A stretch of 64,000 nucleotides of DNA, from positions 1-64,000 of the forward strand of contig NZ_NKHF01000025.1 in assembly GCF_002744175.1 (NCBI RefSeq), read 5' to 3'. Shown piece after piece: positions 53,627 to 62,835 of this stretch. Source of the DNA: Pseudoalteromonas piscicida. Its GTDB lineage: Bacteria > Pseudomonadota > Gammaproteobacteria > Enterobacterales > Alteromonadaceae. The position numbers were made by a program, and so were the translations under genes. The notes under the pieces are model-generated. The model did no database searches and had not been told where the DNA came from. It worked only from the letters and a program-made list of their open reading frames with translations. Each line of letters starts with the position of its first letter. The first letter of the stretch is position 1.

Positions 53627-54658
53627 GTGCTGCTGTCATTTCAAATCGTTCCTGTAAATGTTGTTCAACTGTTATCTATTGGCGTGTACCTGCTGGCCAT
53701 TACCATTTTTATTAGGCAAATTCATACGCAACCACTGGCGCTTTACTTAGTATTTCAAAGCTTATTAATGGCGACGAATTTTGCCGAAGAAGCATTGGGG
53801 CTAAAAGCGTATTATCTCTTTACGCCTATATTTACGCTCACCACCGGGCCGTTAATCTACTTTCTTTTTGCCAGTATGTTGCACACTCACAAGGTTCCTT
53901 TGAGTAAAAAGTTACTGCATTTTTTACCGGTATTAGTGGTATTGCCTTTTACTATTTATACTCAACAAGTAATTGTTATAGGAACGATTAGTCAACTGCT
54001 ATATTTCACGTTGTCGGTGCGATTAGTTTTGATGTATCAGGGGGCTTGTGCAAAGGTCAGATCTGATGTTAACGAGCTTGATTTGTCTTGGATAAAAAGC
54101 ACCTTGCTCCTATTTATGGCGTTTGCGCTGGTGGATTTAGTCAGGCTCAATATGCAAGTATACAATGAGCCTGGTACAAAAGCGCTTTGGTATTTTATCA
54201 ACTTGTGCTGGCTACTTTTGCTTAACCTCTATCTTATTGTAAAAGTTATCACCCAGCCTAAACTTACAGATACCCTAGCTGAGGCCGAGTCAATCCAAAT
54301 AGGGAGTGAGCCTAGCGAAAACCCGACCGAGATATTTAACAGTATCCATCAAACTATCACAGAGCAGTATTTGCATCGCCAACCTCGGCTTACTATCTTT
54401 GATGTTGCAGCGGTTATAGGCTTGGGCGTTAAGGATATCTCTTGGGCGATCAACACCTGTAGAGGCCAAAACTTCAACGAGTACATTAATGGCCTACGAG
54501 TTAATGAGGTTAAACAACAATTACAGGAAGAAGGACGCTCAGCTGTAAACATCTTAGCGCTTGCGATGAACGCGGGCTTTAACTCAAAATCTTCCTTTAA
54601 CAGTGTTTTCAAAAGGCAAACAGGTTACACCCCTAGCCAGTTTTTAAAATTAAAATAA
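53627..54658 (+). CDS. AraC family regulator with N-terminal membrane domain
   Basis: 343 residues from GTG 53627. The N-terminal two thirds hold about seven hydrophobic segments (LSIGVYLLAITIFI to LCWLLLLNLYLIV), then a cytoplasmic linker and a C-terminal AraC-type double HTH (LTIFDVAAVIGLGVKDISWAIN, NILALAMNAGFNSKSSFNSVFKRQTGYTPSQF). This is a membrane-bound AraC regulator as in many marine bacteria, able to sense a signal in or across the membrane. It precedes a same-strand cluster of a secreted S41-like protein, a small membrane protein and an esterase, which it may control. Confidence 0.88.
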   Translation: MLLSFQIVPVNVVQLLSIGVYLLAITIFIRQIHTQPLALYLVFQSLLMATNFAEEALGLKAYYLFTPIFTLTTGPLIYFLFASMLHTHKVPLSKKLLHFLPVLVVLPFTIYTQQVIVIGTISQLLYFTLSVRLVLMYQGACAKVRSDVNELDLSWIKSTLLLFMAFALVDLVRLNMQVYNEPGTKALWYFINLCWLLLLNLYLIVKVITQPKLTDTLAEAESIQIGSEPSENPTEIFNSIHQTITEQYLHRQPRLTIFDVAAVIGLGVKDISWAINTCRGQNFNEYINGLRVNEVKQQLQEEGRSAVNILALAMNAGFNSKSSFNSVFKRQTGYTPSQFLKLK

Positions 54659-54789
54659 GCAATTTATTCAATAGGTTAATTGGTGGTAAGCCAAATTATA
54701 TGTAACGGCTAGAGTGCAGTATCCTGATTTTGTACGCCAAACTAACCAAGCTTAAGTAATCTGGCGTTGAATAGATAACAAGGAAAAAT

Positions 54790-56580
54790 ATGATGTACTT
54801 ACGTTTTCTTAAACCGCTATCCGCTTGCTTAGTATTAAGTAGTTTGTTGCTTACACAGCCTGCTATGTCTCAGGCTGCTCGGGTGTTATCACCAACAAAT
54901 GACGCCATCGGCTATCGCCCCCAGCAAGATGAGGTTCCTGATCCGGTCGTGTATCTTAAAACTCGCATACAAGCGTTGGCTTTTGTGCGCGACGAACGCT
55001 GGCAGCAGGCTCTGCCTTTATTACAAAGTTTGACGAAGTCATATCAAGACGATGGTGATACTTGGTATCTGCTGGGACTAACGCAAGTACAATTAGGCCA
55101 TCATGAAGCGGCGACTATCGCTTTGAAAAAAGCACTTAGGCTCGGGGTAAACCTGACCAATATCCCAAATGGTTCACGGCCTTCAAACGATATCATGATA
55201 ACAGTAGCGGCGAGTTACGCTAAGCTCAATAAGCCAGATGAAGCCAATGAGTGGCTCAGTAAGTCACTGTCAGCTCGGTATGATGAGCGCGCCAGCTTAG
55301 CAAGCAAAACGGCATTCGAGGTTATCAAAAGCAATAAACCATTTCAGATAGTGGCGGGACAATACAAAGACACGACACTAACGCGAGTGCAACAATGGCG
55401 CGTAGACTTGGCGTTCTTACTCGCGGAAATTAAGCGCTTGCATGTGAATGAACAGGCTAGCACCAACCCAAAATTGCAGGCATTGGCGAAAGACTTATAC
55501 ACAGAGATACCGACTCTTGACGATCAACAAATTGTTTTTAGGATGATGGAGCTAATTGGTACTTTGGGTAATGGTCATAATTTTATCGTCCCGACCTTTG
55601 GAGAAAAAGGTAACTTTACTCGTTTACCTGTGCAGTTTTACGCATTTACAGATGGGCTCTATATCGTTGATGCCGAGCCTGAGTTTACCGCTTTGATAGG
55701 TTATAAAGTAATTGCTTTTGAACACGTTTCAAGTGATGAGGCGCTAGCTAAAGTGGCTAAAATCAATGCCAGAGATAATGAAATGCAACAGCTTTGGTTG
55801 GCGCCCTATTATTTAGCCATGCCTGAGGTGTTAACAGGGTTGGGCATTGCGGAAAGTACAAATGAGATCACTATCACGGTTGCAAATACCAAGGACGAGA
55901 AAAAGCAGGTACAACTTAAAGGTCAAGCGTTTGCATTCAGAGGTTTTCCAACGCTTCCTAACAATCATAAAAATGCCCCCGAGTACTTGAGACATAAAGA
56001 TAAGCATTATTGGCAACAATTGGATAAATCCAACGGTGTATTATACGTACAGTTTAATGCAGTGGCGCAAATGAAAACACAGTCGCTCGCTCAATTTAGT
56101 AAAGCGTTAATCGACACGGTAAAACAAGATGAAGTAAAACATTTTGTGTTGGACTTAAGGCATAACAGTGGTGGGAATGGCTCTATATTGCCTCCTTTGT
56201 TAAAAGCGTTAATTTACTTTGAAGCTGCAAAACCAGATGGCAATTTATTTGTGATAATGGGCCGTAATACGTTTTCAGCCGCACAAAACTTATTGACCAA
56301 TATTAATAGTTTTACTGACGCTATTTTGGTTGGTGAGCCAAGCGGCTCAAGGCCCAATCATATTGGCGAAGCGGGTCGGTTTAGACTGCCACATAGTGGC
56401 GTATTTGGATTGGTTTCTTCTCAGTTTCATCAAACTTCCCGCGCTGAAGACCATCGCATATGGGTGTCACCGCATATGCCTGTATTACCAGACTCGGTAA
56501 GTTACTTTGCAGGTATAGACCCTGCAATACAGGCCATTTATAGTCTACTAGATGATAAAAAAGTTGCTTTGGCGAAATAA
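54790..56580 (+). CDS. Secreted TPR and S41 peptidase-like protein
   Basis: 596 residues with a signal peptide (LSACLVLSSLLLTQPAMSQA). Residues 50-140 contain TPR-like helices (DTWYLLGLTQVQLGHHEAATIALKKAL), and the C-terminal half resembles a tail-specific protease (S41) domain: FVLDLRHNSGGNGS, a serine candidate in NTFSAAQNLL, and ILVGEPSGSRP. The lysine partner of classical S41 enzymes is not certain. It may be a peptidase or an inactive relative, acting in the periplasm or outside. ATAACAAGGAAAA precedes the ATG. Confidence 0.8.
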   Translation: MMYLRFLKPLSACLVLSSLLLTQPAMSQAARVLSPTNDAIGYRPQQDEVPDPVVYLKTRIQALAFVRDERWQQALPLLQSLTKSYQDDGDTWYLLGLTQVQLGHHEAATIALKKALRLGVNLTNIPNGSRPSNDIMITVAASYAKLNKPDEANEWLSKSLSARYDERASLASKTAFEVIKSNKPFQIVAGQYKDTTLTRVQQWRVDLAFLLAEIKRLHVNEQASTNPKLQALAKDLYTEIPTLDDQQIVFRMMELIGTLGNGHNFIVPTFGEKGNFTRLPVQFYAFTDGLYIVDAEPEFTALIGYKVIAFEHVSSDEALAKVAKINARDNEMQQLWLAPYYLAMPEVLTGLGIAESTNEITITVANTKDEKKQVQLKGQAFAFRGFPTLPNNHKNAPEYLRHKDKHYWQQLDKSNGVLYVQFNAVAQMKTQSLAQFSKALIDTVKQDEVKHFVLDLRHNSGGNGSILPPLLKALIYFEAAKPDGNLFVIMGRNTFSAAQNLLTNINSFTDAILVGEPSGSRPNHIGEAGRFRLPHSGVFGLVSSQFHQTSRAEDHRIWVSPHMPVLPDSVSYFAGIDPAIQAIYSLLDDKKVALAK

Positions 56581-56606
56581 GCAAACTGGTATAAAAGGAG
56601 TAAACC

Positions 56607-56963
56607 GTGATTACCATCGCTGCGTTATGTATATTTTTGATTGGCTTAGTCCATTCTTTCCTCGGTGAAAAGTACATCTTGATCCGGCTTTTTAAGAGGG
56701 ATAATTTGCCGCATCTGTTTGGGAGTGACTGGTTTACTAAACGCACTTTGCGGTTTGCTTGGCACCTCACTACGATTGCATGGTGGGGAATTGCTGTGAT
56801 GTTATTGTTACTCTCGTGGCAGGTGGAAGGCGCTCAGTTACTATTGGTAATGGCCGCTACGTTTGCTCTGAGTGGCTTGGTTGCACTTATTGCTTCACGC
56901 GCCAAACACTTTTCTTGGGTCGTTTTCTTTACGATTGCCGCCTTACTATATTTATCAGCTTAA
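56607..56963 (+). CDS. Small integral membrane protein of unknown function
   Basis: 118 residues with four predicted membrane segments, starting at a GTG 26 nt after the S41-like gene's stop with AAAAGGAG ahead, a clear ribosome binding site. HSFLGEKYILIRLF and TLRFAWHLTTIAWWGIA are the most distinctive stretches; no function is known to me. Its place between the S41-like gene and the esterase gene suggests an operon. Confidence 0.75.
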   Translation: MITIAALCIFLIGLVHSFLGEKYILIRLFKRDNLPHLFGSDWFTKRTLRFAWHLTTIAWWGIAVMLLLLSWQVEGAQLLLVMAATFALSGLVALIASRAKHFSWVVFFTIAALLYLSA

Positions 56964-57095
56964 GCGTGGACTAAAGTGTTCAAAGGGGAGTCGTAAATAC
57001 ATATATAACAAGGGCGAGGTTGAGCTCAGCGGCTATCAATCCCCTTTTCTATATGCTAGATTTGTCAATGAAATCATACAAATGGAATAATAAAA

Positions 57096-58292
57096 ATGAA
57101 AATTGCTAAAACGACCCAATGGTTTAGCGTGGTGTTTTTTGCTGCTTTATTATCGTGCTCTGTAATGGCAGAGGACGTTCAAAATGCAGATAAAGGATAT
57201 GAGCAGCACACAAAAACTTTGACATCAACAGTACTTGGTGAAGCGCGCACTTTTACGATCCAGCTTCCGAAAAGCTATCACACCAACCCCAACAAAAAAT
57301 ACCCTGTGATTTATCGCTTGGATGGTAAAGGGAACCTTCCGCTTATGAGCACGGTGCTTGAGCGTTTACATACAGCAAACGTTTCTGCGGCACCAGAGGT
57401 CATTATTGTGGCAATTGAAAATACTGAGCGGTTACGAGATCTCTATCCAACAAAGAACAAAGAGCCTGCTGGGCCGATGAATATAGGCGGTGGCGCTGCA
57501 ACGTTTTTAAAGTTTATTGAGACTGAGCTTATTCCTTTTGTTAACAAAGGGTATCGTACTCACGACTTTAAAGTGATTGCTGGTGCATCTGCCGCAGGTA
57601 CGTTTGCCCTTTATGCATTACAAGCTAAACCCGAGCTATTTCAAGCGCATATCGCTTATAGTCCAGCGGTATGGTGGAACTTTGGCGCGACAGCAAAAAG
57701 TACCAAAGCATTTATATCAAAAACCAAACAATTAGATAATTTCCTATTTATTGCCATCGGTAATGAAGGCGGCGTGATGCGTGAAAGGTACGATGACATG
57801 GCACAGTTTTTAGCTGATAACCAACCAAATGGACTGCGCTTCTTCAGTGATGTTTACGACAATGTACCTCATGGGCTTGTGTCTGCTGCCGGTATTTTTA
57901 GCGCGTATCAAAAGCTGTTTATGCCAACTCAAATGCCTGCCCGTGCTTATACCGGAGAATTAAGCTCTATAACCAAGTATTACCAACAACTGTCTGCTCA
58001 ATATGGTGAAGTTATTGAGCCGCAAGAAGCAGTGGTTCGAGGGCTTGGCTATTACCAAGTGAATGCGGGCAATGTGAAAGAAGCCATTAAGCTGTTTAAG
58101 TATGGCGTTTCCCTTTATCCCAATACAGCTGATGCCTACAACGGTTTAGCATATGGCTATGAAACCGACAAACAATACCAAGCATCGTTAGAGCAAGTAA
58201 ACAAGGCATTAGCATTATCATCGAAGGGTGATGGTGGCTACGATGTTTTTGTTGCTCGTAAAGAGAGACTAACAAAGTTACTTGGTGAGTAA
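57096..58292 (+). CDS. Secreted alpha/beta-fold esterase with C-terminal TPR
   Basis: 398 residues. Signal peptide (VVFFAALLSCSVMA), then an esterase domain of the EsD/IroE-like family (KYPVIYRLDGKGN, the nucleophile region VIAGASAAGTFALYAL and VPHGLVSAAG with the probable His), then two TPR-like repeats (GNVKEAIKLFKYGVSLYPNTADAYNGLAYGYE). The substrate, possibly a siderophore ester or another ester, is unknown. It is the last gene of the AraC-S41 cluster and ends with a terminator. Confidence 0.85.
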   Translation: MKIAKTTQWFSVVFFAALLSCSVMAEDVQNADKGYEQHTKTLTSTVLGEARTFTIQLPKSYHTNPNKKYPVIYRLDGKGNLPLMSTVLERLHTANVSAAPEVIIVAIENTERLRDLYPTKNKEPAGPMNIGGGAATFLKFIETELIPFVNKGYRTHDFKVIAGASAAGTFALYALQAKPELFQAHIAYSPAVWWNFGATAKSTKAFISKTKQLDNFLFIAIGNEGGVMRERYDDMAQFLADNQPNGLRFFSDVYDNVPHGLVSAAGIFSAYQKLFMPTQMPARAYTGELSSITKYYQQLSAQYGEVIEPQEAVVRGLGYYQVNAGNVKEAIKLFKYGVSLYPNTADAYNGLAYGYETDKQYQASLEQVNKALALSSKGDGGYDVFVARKERLTKLLGE

Positions 58293-58307
58293 TAATCCAA
58301 ATGCGTA

Positions 58308-58343
58308 AATAGACCACTTAGGTAATCAAGGTGGTCTATTTAT
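58308..58343 (+). terminator. Terminator of the esterase gene
   Basis: AAATAGACCAC pairs with GTGGTCTATTT, loop of about 12 nt. Confidence 0.8.
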
Positions 58344-58360
58344 TGAGTATTTAATGCCAC

Positions 58361-58792
58361 TTAAAAATAGTGACGAATTCGCTTTATTTTTTCACCGCTA
58401 AACTCAAACAGTGTCATAAGCTTTTGCTTATTTTCTTTTTCATCCGTGTTACCTTGCTGATCAACGCAAGGATGTAAATACTCAACAGACACTGCATTAA
58501 GACCTTCAATGATATTTGTGACTTGAATATCGCACTTTCCGTATTGGCCGAGATAGCTGAGCAAACCTTTTTTGTATTCTTCTTTTGACAACACGGCATT
58601 GAAGCTAGGATGCTCAAATGTGGCGTCGGGCGTTAAAAGCGTTAGTAGATGAACGACATCAGACTCTTTTGAATATTGGTGTTCAACGGCTTTTTGGGCG
58701 TCGAAGTAAGCCTTGACCTTGTCGCTTAGTGCTTCTGCGGAGCAAATACTTGAAACCAGCATGAGTGGCAGTAGTGCGTATCTAGCTTTCAT
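58361..58792 (-). CDS. Secreted NTF2/SnoaL-like protein
   Basis: 143 residues with a signal peptide (LLPLMLVSSICSAEA). The body has the alpha+beta pattern of an NTF2-like fold: KAYFDAQKAVEHQYSKESDVVHLLTLLTPDATFEHPSF, then EEYKKGLLSYLG, VTNIIEGLNAVSVEYLHPC and KLMTLFEFSGEKIKRIRHYF, which fits a SnoaL-like domain. Function unknown; it could bind a small ligand. TAAGGAAAA precedes the ATG. It is convergent with the esterase gene. Confidence 0.7.
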   Translation of the reverse strand: MKARYALLPLMLVSSICSAEALSDKVKAYFDAQKAVEHQYSKESDVVHLLTLLTPDATFEHPSFNAVLSKEEYKKGLLSYLGQYGKCDIQVTNIIEGLNAVSVEYLHPCVDQQGNTDEKENKQKLMTLFEFSGEKIKRIRHYF

Positions 58793-59120
58793 TATGATTT
58801 TCCTTAATTTATTGTTTTTTGATTTGGACCTTTTAGTTGTGAATTTACATCAAAGCTTGTTTTCCAGCCACTACAGAGCAACGTAAAAACGCCATTTATA
58901 GATTTTCGAGTTACTCATGTTCGTCTTACTAAGCCGACAAGCTCTCGCCGTTTGTTAGCTTTGTCCATCGTCATTTTTGCAGTGTTTCGCAGTAAGCGGT
59001 TATTGTTCGCTTTCTTCCAACCGCGCCGCTAGGTGACTTTTTAAGTTCAATATAGAACAGGTAGGTAATGAAGAATGTAAATTTTAAAATTACTGAAAGC
59101 GAGAAAGCGTGCCAACAAGC
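58793..59120. other. Intergenic region between the NTF2-like gene and zapE
   Basis: 328 bp, upstream of one gene and downstream of the other. No gene, repeat or clear regulatory motif was recognised. Confidence 0.5.
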
Positions 59121-60206
59121 TTAAGCTTTAAGAGGCCAACTTTGCATTTCAGTTACTCGGCTAATGCAGCGAGCGAAAGCAAATGCCAATTGCTCGCCTT
59201 GGTAGATTTGCTCAATGGGAGCATCTGCCAGAAATACAACCAGTACTTTGGCTTCGTAACATTCATCGATAAGCGCAATAAGGCGTCTGGCCTCATCATC
59301 ACCAATTCTAGTTTGTGTTGCATCACTTGGGCGAATGTAGCCTTCCTCTGTTCCTTGGGCTACATCTTTATGCTCAGGAGTAACTCCCAGTAGCGGTAAC
59401 TCTGAGATGAAAATACAGTTAAATTGCTTTGCAAGCTCAATATAGTCATTGGTAGCACGAGGGCTCGAACAGATCTCCATAAAATCAAAACAAGCGAGGT
59501 TGTCACCGCCACCAAGCATATTCACTTGACGATTGTTAAGGGTTAATACCGTCGGTTTAAATTCGCCATCCGCTTTGGTAAATGCCTCCCAAAACGCAGA
59601 TTTATCTTTAACGAAGTAGTGGTGAGCTGTTGTGCCTTTGCTAAAGCGGTGATCTGTTTCACCACATACAGATATAACTTCACAATGGCGCATAAGCAAG
59701 TGGATGGTTGGTTCAAAGCGGTCTCTATGTAATCCGTCTTTGTATAACTCGGTTGGATGGCAATTTGAGGTTGCAACTAAGGTTACACCAGCTTCAAATA
59801 GCGCCTCAAACAATCTCGCCATAATGATGGCATCGCCGATATCGGTGACAAAAAATTCATCAAAACACAGCAGAGAAGTTTGCTTCGCCCAGTTTTGCGC
59901 AATGTGATTTAGTGGATCTCTTATTCCTTGAATTTGGTTCAATTCTTTATGCACCTGTTGCATAAAATGATGAAAATGAAGGCGTGTTTTATTTTCAACT
60001 TGAGTAAAACCATAGAACCAATCCATTAGCATTGTCTTGCCACGCCCAACTGGGCCATAAAAATAGATGCCTTTATTTGAGTGACCAATAGCGAGTGAAT
60101 GAGAAAGGGCATCTAACGCTGAAATTGCAGCTTGCTGCGCTGAGTCAGGAGTAAGGTTTCCACATTCAATTTGTGTTTGGTAATGGCTAGAGATTGACAT
60201 AGACAC
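59121..60206 (-). CDS. zapE: Cell division protein ZapE (AFG1-like ATPase)
   Basis: 361 residues with the AFG1/ZapE P-loop [18 protein letters not shown], then Walker [17 protein letters not shown] and the sensor region LVATSNCHP. The family's [13 protein letters not shown] stretch follows the P-loop. The E. coli protein acts on the FtsZ ring under stress. It is divergent from a Crp/Fnr regulator, with 47 bp between starts. Nothing unusual. Confidence 0.92.
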   Translation of the reverse strand: MSMSISSHYQTQIECGNLTPDSAQQAAISALDALSHSLAIGHSNKGIYFYGPVGRGKTMLMDWFYGFTQVENKTRLHFHHFMQQVHKELNQIQGIRDPLNHIAQNWAKQTSLLCFDEFFVTDIGDAIIMARLFEALFEAGVTLVATSNCHPTELYKDGLHRDRFEPTIHLLMRHCEVISVCGETDHRFSKGTTAHHYFVKDKSAFWEAFTKADGEFKPTVLTLNNRQVNMLGGGDNLACFDFMEICSSPRATNDYIELAKQFNCIFISELPLLGVTPEHKDVAQGTEEGYIRPSDATQTRIGDDEARRLIALIDECYEAKVLVVFLADAPIEQIYQGEQLAFAFARCISRVTEMQSWPLKA

Positions 60207-60253
60207 TGCAAATAGGAATAGTTATTCCCAATAATATCATAAAGCTAGAACTC

Positions 60254-60853
60254 ATGAATGCATTAACAACATTAAAGCAAGCTGTCGCCAGCTACTATGC
60301 GCTGTCACAAGAGACTTGGTCTGCCATCGAGGCGATCACCACGATAAAATCACTTGCCAAGGACGAGTGGTTGTATCAAGAGGGTGAATACCTAACAACT
60401 TTCGCATTTTTACATCAAGGGTTGGTGCGGCTAGTCAACACTAATGCAGCAGGGCAAGAGTACAACAAACGTTTCTTTGTTGCGGGTGAATTCCCTGGAG
60501 TGATGCATGCTTTGCACCGTGCTGAACCCGCTAATCAGGGGATCCAAGCCTTAGAACCGAGTGAGGTCGTGCTAATTAATTTTAAGCAATTTAGAGCACT
60601 GCTAATGGACAATCCTGAATTAATGCGATTTCAAATTCTTTACCTTGAAAAGAACTGGTTGCTAGAAAAAGATAAGCGAGAGCTTTATATGGTGCAGTTA
60701 GATGCAACTGAACGCTATCTGGCTTTTTTAAAAGAGCAGCCTGAGCTTGCTGAGCGGGTGCCACAGTATCATTTGGCCTCGCATCTTGGGATCACTCCAA
60801 CACAATTAAGTCGAATAAGAAAGTCGTTAAAAAGTTCGGGTTCGTTTACATAG
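60254..60853 (+). CDS. Crp/Fnr family transcriptional regulator
   Basis: 199 residues: a cyclic-nucleotide-binding-like beta-barrel (residues 25-110, with [24 protein letters not shown]) and a C-terminal HTH ([22 protein letters not shown]). No iron-sulphur cysteines of Fnr are present, and the cAMP-contact residues are not evident, so the effector is unknown. A nitroreductase follows 61 nt later on the same strand, a likely target. Confidence 0.85.
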   Translation: MNALTTLKQAVASYYALSQETWSAIEAITTIKSLAKDEWLYQEGEYLTTFAFLHQGLVRLVNTNAAGQEYNKRFFVAGEFPGVMHALHRAEPANQGIQALEPSEVVLINFKQFRALLMDNPELMRFQILYLEKNWLLEKDKRELYMVQLDATERYLAFLKEQPELAERVPQYHLASHLGITPTQLSRIRKSLKSSGSFT

Positions 60854-60914
60854 GTAAATGAGCCGAACCTTTCCCCTTGATAAAGTTGCTTTAACACAAA
60901 ATGGAGAGCAACTT

Positions 60915-61550
60915 ATGCACACAACACAACTAGAATCATTATTAAATTGGCGTTACGCCGTACGTAAATTTTCTGAGCAAAGCATTGCTCAGGACAAAGT
61001 AGATAAGCTAATTGAACTGACGGGATTGAGTGCTTCGGCGTTTGGCTTGCAGCCTTATAAGGTAATCCAGATATCTGACCAAGCCACAAAACAAGCTTTG
61101 TTAGCGCATTCGTATGGACAACAGAAGGTACTGGATAACAGCCACTTGTTGGTCTTTGCCGCGGATATGTCACCGTTAACCAGCCAAATAGAGCGCTATA
61201 TACAAGACTTTAAGGCGAACCGAGACCTTGATGAGCTTGTCTATTCTCAAATGGAGCATGGTATGAAAGACGCGCTAAAGGCATTGGACGGCGAGTCTCA
61301 ATATAATTGGTGCTCCGAGCAAGCCCATCTAGCACTGGGAACATTGTTGCTTGCAGCGGCAAGTATGGAGATTGATGCCTGCCCAATGACAGGTATTGAT
61401 AAAGCGGCTTATGACGAAGTGCTGGCGCTGTCGCCTTTGAACTTAAAGACGGTGTTAATTGTGCCAATTGGTATTCGCGACAGTAGTGATGTTAATGCTG
61501 GTACAAGTAAAGTCAGAAAATCTAAAGATTTGCTCCATATCGAGGTATAA
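60915..61550 (+). CDS. NAD(P)H-dependent nitroreductase family protein
   Basis: 211 residues from ATG 60915 (GGAGAG ahead); the in-frame ATG at 60858 is less likely. LESLLNWRYAVRKFSEQSI begins the FMN-binding fold, LSASAFGLQPYKVIQI and SEQAHLALGTLLLAAASMEIDACPMTGID follow. It reduces nitro-compounds or quinones; the true substrate is unknown. The upstream gene is a Crp/Fnr regulator and the downstream one a frameshifted DMT transporter starting 3 nt after the stop, so the three may form an operon. Confidence 0.9.
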   Translation: MHTTQLESLLNWRYAVRKFSEQSIAQDKVDKLIELTGLSASAFGLQPYKVIQISDQATKQALLAHSYGQQKVLDNSHLLVFAADMSPLTSQIERYIQDFKANRDLDELVYSQMEHGMKDALKALDGESQYNWCSEQAHLALGTLLLAAASMEIDACPMTGIDKAAYDEVLALSPLNLKTVLIVPIGIRDSSDVNAGTSKVRKSKDLLHIEV

Positions 61551-61552
61551 CG

Positions 61553-62013
61553 ATGATCTTTGCCTTATTAGCCGTTTTTGCTGGTGGTGCAATTGCAGTA
61601 CAGGCAAGTATGAATGCTCAGCTTGGCGGATTATTAAAAAGTCCGATATTGGCAGCTGGAGTGGCTTTTACTGTTAGTGCTTGTTATGCCTTTATCGCTT
61701 TTAGAGTATCCGATAACGCGCTGCCAGCGGCTTCAGAGTTAAAAGCGTGCCTTGGTATCTATGGTGTTTAGGTGGAGTGCTAAGTGCGACGGGGGTGGGG
61801 CTATGCTATTTTTTGATCCCCAAAATGGGCATTGGCAACCTGATGGCATATTACTTATGTGGTCAAATGGTGGTTGCCATGATTATAGGTCAGCTTGGTC
61901 TTTTTGGTGTGCCACAAACGCCCATTAACCTACAAAAAGTAGTGGGAGTGGTTGCCGTGCTGACCGGTATTGTACTTATCAATGTTAACCGTCTAAAACT
62001 CCATCATCTCTAG
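61553..62013 (+). pseudogene. DMT family transporter (YdcZ/DUF606 type), frameshifted
   Basis: The first frame (61553-61771) begins MIFALLAVFAGGAIAVQASMN, the typical DUF606 start, and the second (to 62013) continues with VPWYLWCLGGVLSATGVGLCYF and ends VLTGIVLINVNRLKL. Joined they give about 153 residues with five membrane segments. The break is in the run of four A at 61741-61744: a fifth A would restore the frame. A recent mutation, homopolymer slippage or sequencing error are all possible. It starts 3 nt after the nitroreductase gene. Confidence 0.8.
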
Positions 62014-62610
62014 CGCTTTATTAATAGCAGGCGTTGCCGATATTTGACGATAGTAGCGGCGCAAGTTCTTAAGAGAAGGCGTTTTTTCTAAAAACGTCTT
62101 CGCGCTTTCACAAAGCATAAATAAATAGCTATCACACAATGTAAACTGGTTGGCAAGGAGGTAGTGATTGTCACCTAGGAGGTGATTGATCACGCCAAAC
62201 CCGTGTTCTAATCGTCCTTGTTGTGAGCGGATCAAATCGTCATACATCAAGGCACTTTGTGTGTGTCTTTCAGGGTAAATGTACATCAATAAGTCACTGT
62301 GGATAGAGGCATTCATAAAATACATCCATTGAATACACTGTGATTTGAGTTTCAGCTCTGTGGGAAGCAATTGTTTGTCTGTATGCTTTTCAGCAAGATA
62401 CTGCGAAATGGCAGCACTCTCAAACAAGGTAAAGCCATCATCAACGAGTGCAGGGACTTGTCCGGCAGGACTTAATTTTAGATATTGCGCACTGTGATTG
62501 GCGTTCTTTTTGATATCGACAAGCTCAAGTTGGTATGGCTCACCTATCAACTCCAATAAAATATGTGGGGCAAGGCTCGCGCTGTGTGGATAGTAAAAGA
62601 GTGTATACAT
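61993..62610 (-). CDS. Glutathione S-transferase family protein
   Basis: 205 residues. The thioredoxin-like domain starts MYTLFYYPHSASLAPHILLE, has GQVPALVDDGFTLFESAAI as the glutathione-binding loop, and an alpha-helical C-terminal domain (FTLCDSYLFML). It probably conjugates or reduces glutathione substrates. Its 3' end overlaps the convergent DMT pseudogene by 21 nt. Confidence 0.9.
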   Translation of the reverse strand: MYTLFYYPHSASLAPHILLELIGEPYQLELVDIKKNANHSAQYLKLSPAGQVPALVDDGFTLFESAAISQYLAEKHTDKQLLPTELKLKSQCIQWMYFMNASIHSDLLMYIYPERHTQSALMYDDLIRSQQGRLEHGFGVINHLLGDNHYLLANQFTLCDSYLFMLCESAKTFLEKTPSLKNLRRYYRQISATPAINKALEMMEF

Positions 62611-62686
62611 AATTCACCTAATGTTAGGTCACAGCAACCGCTAAGAAAACAGGATGAAAAGTGCAGCGATACCGTGAGTTAATGTA

Positions 62687-62719
62687 ATACCAATTTGATT
62701 CATTCAATGAAATTGGTAT
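62687..62719. repeat. Family A repeat ends only (33 bp)
   Basis: ATACCAATTT and AAATTGGTAT, perfect 10-bp inverted ends with 13 nt between. It looks like a family A element from which the middle was lost, or a minimal copy. Confidence 0.6.
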
Positions 62720-62787
62720 AGAAAATCGGCTCCTTCTTGTCTGTCTCCTATTCAACCTTAGGTGAGGGTTGAGGTTTTCTCAAATAA

Positions 62788-62812
62788 AAATGCCAGCAAT
62801 TGCTGGCATCTA
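62788..62812 (-). terminator. Terminator downstream of abgT
   Basis: Read on the minus strand ATGCCAGCA / TGCTGGCAT followed by TTTTTATTT. Confidence 0.9.
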
Positions 62813-62835
62813 GAAAATTATTCTGTAGTGACTAA

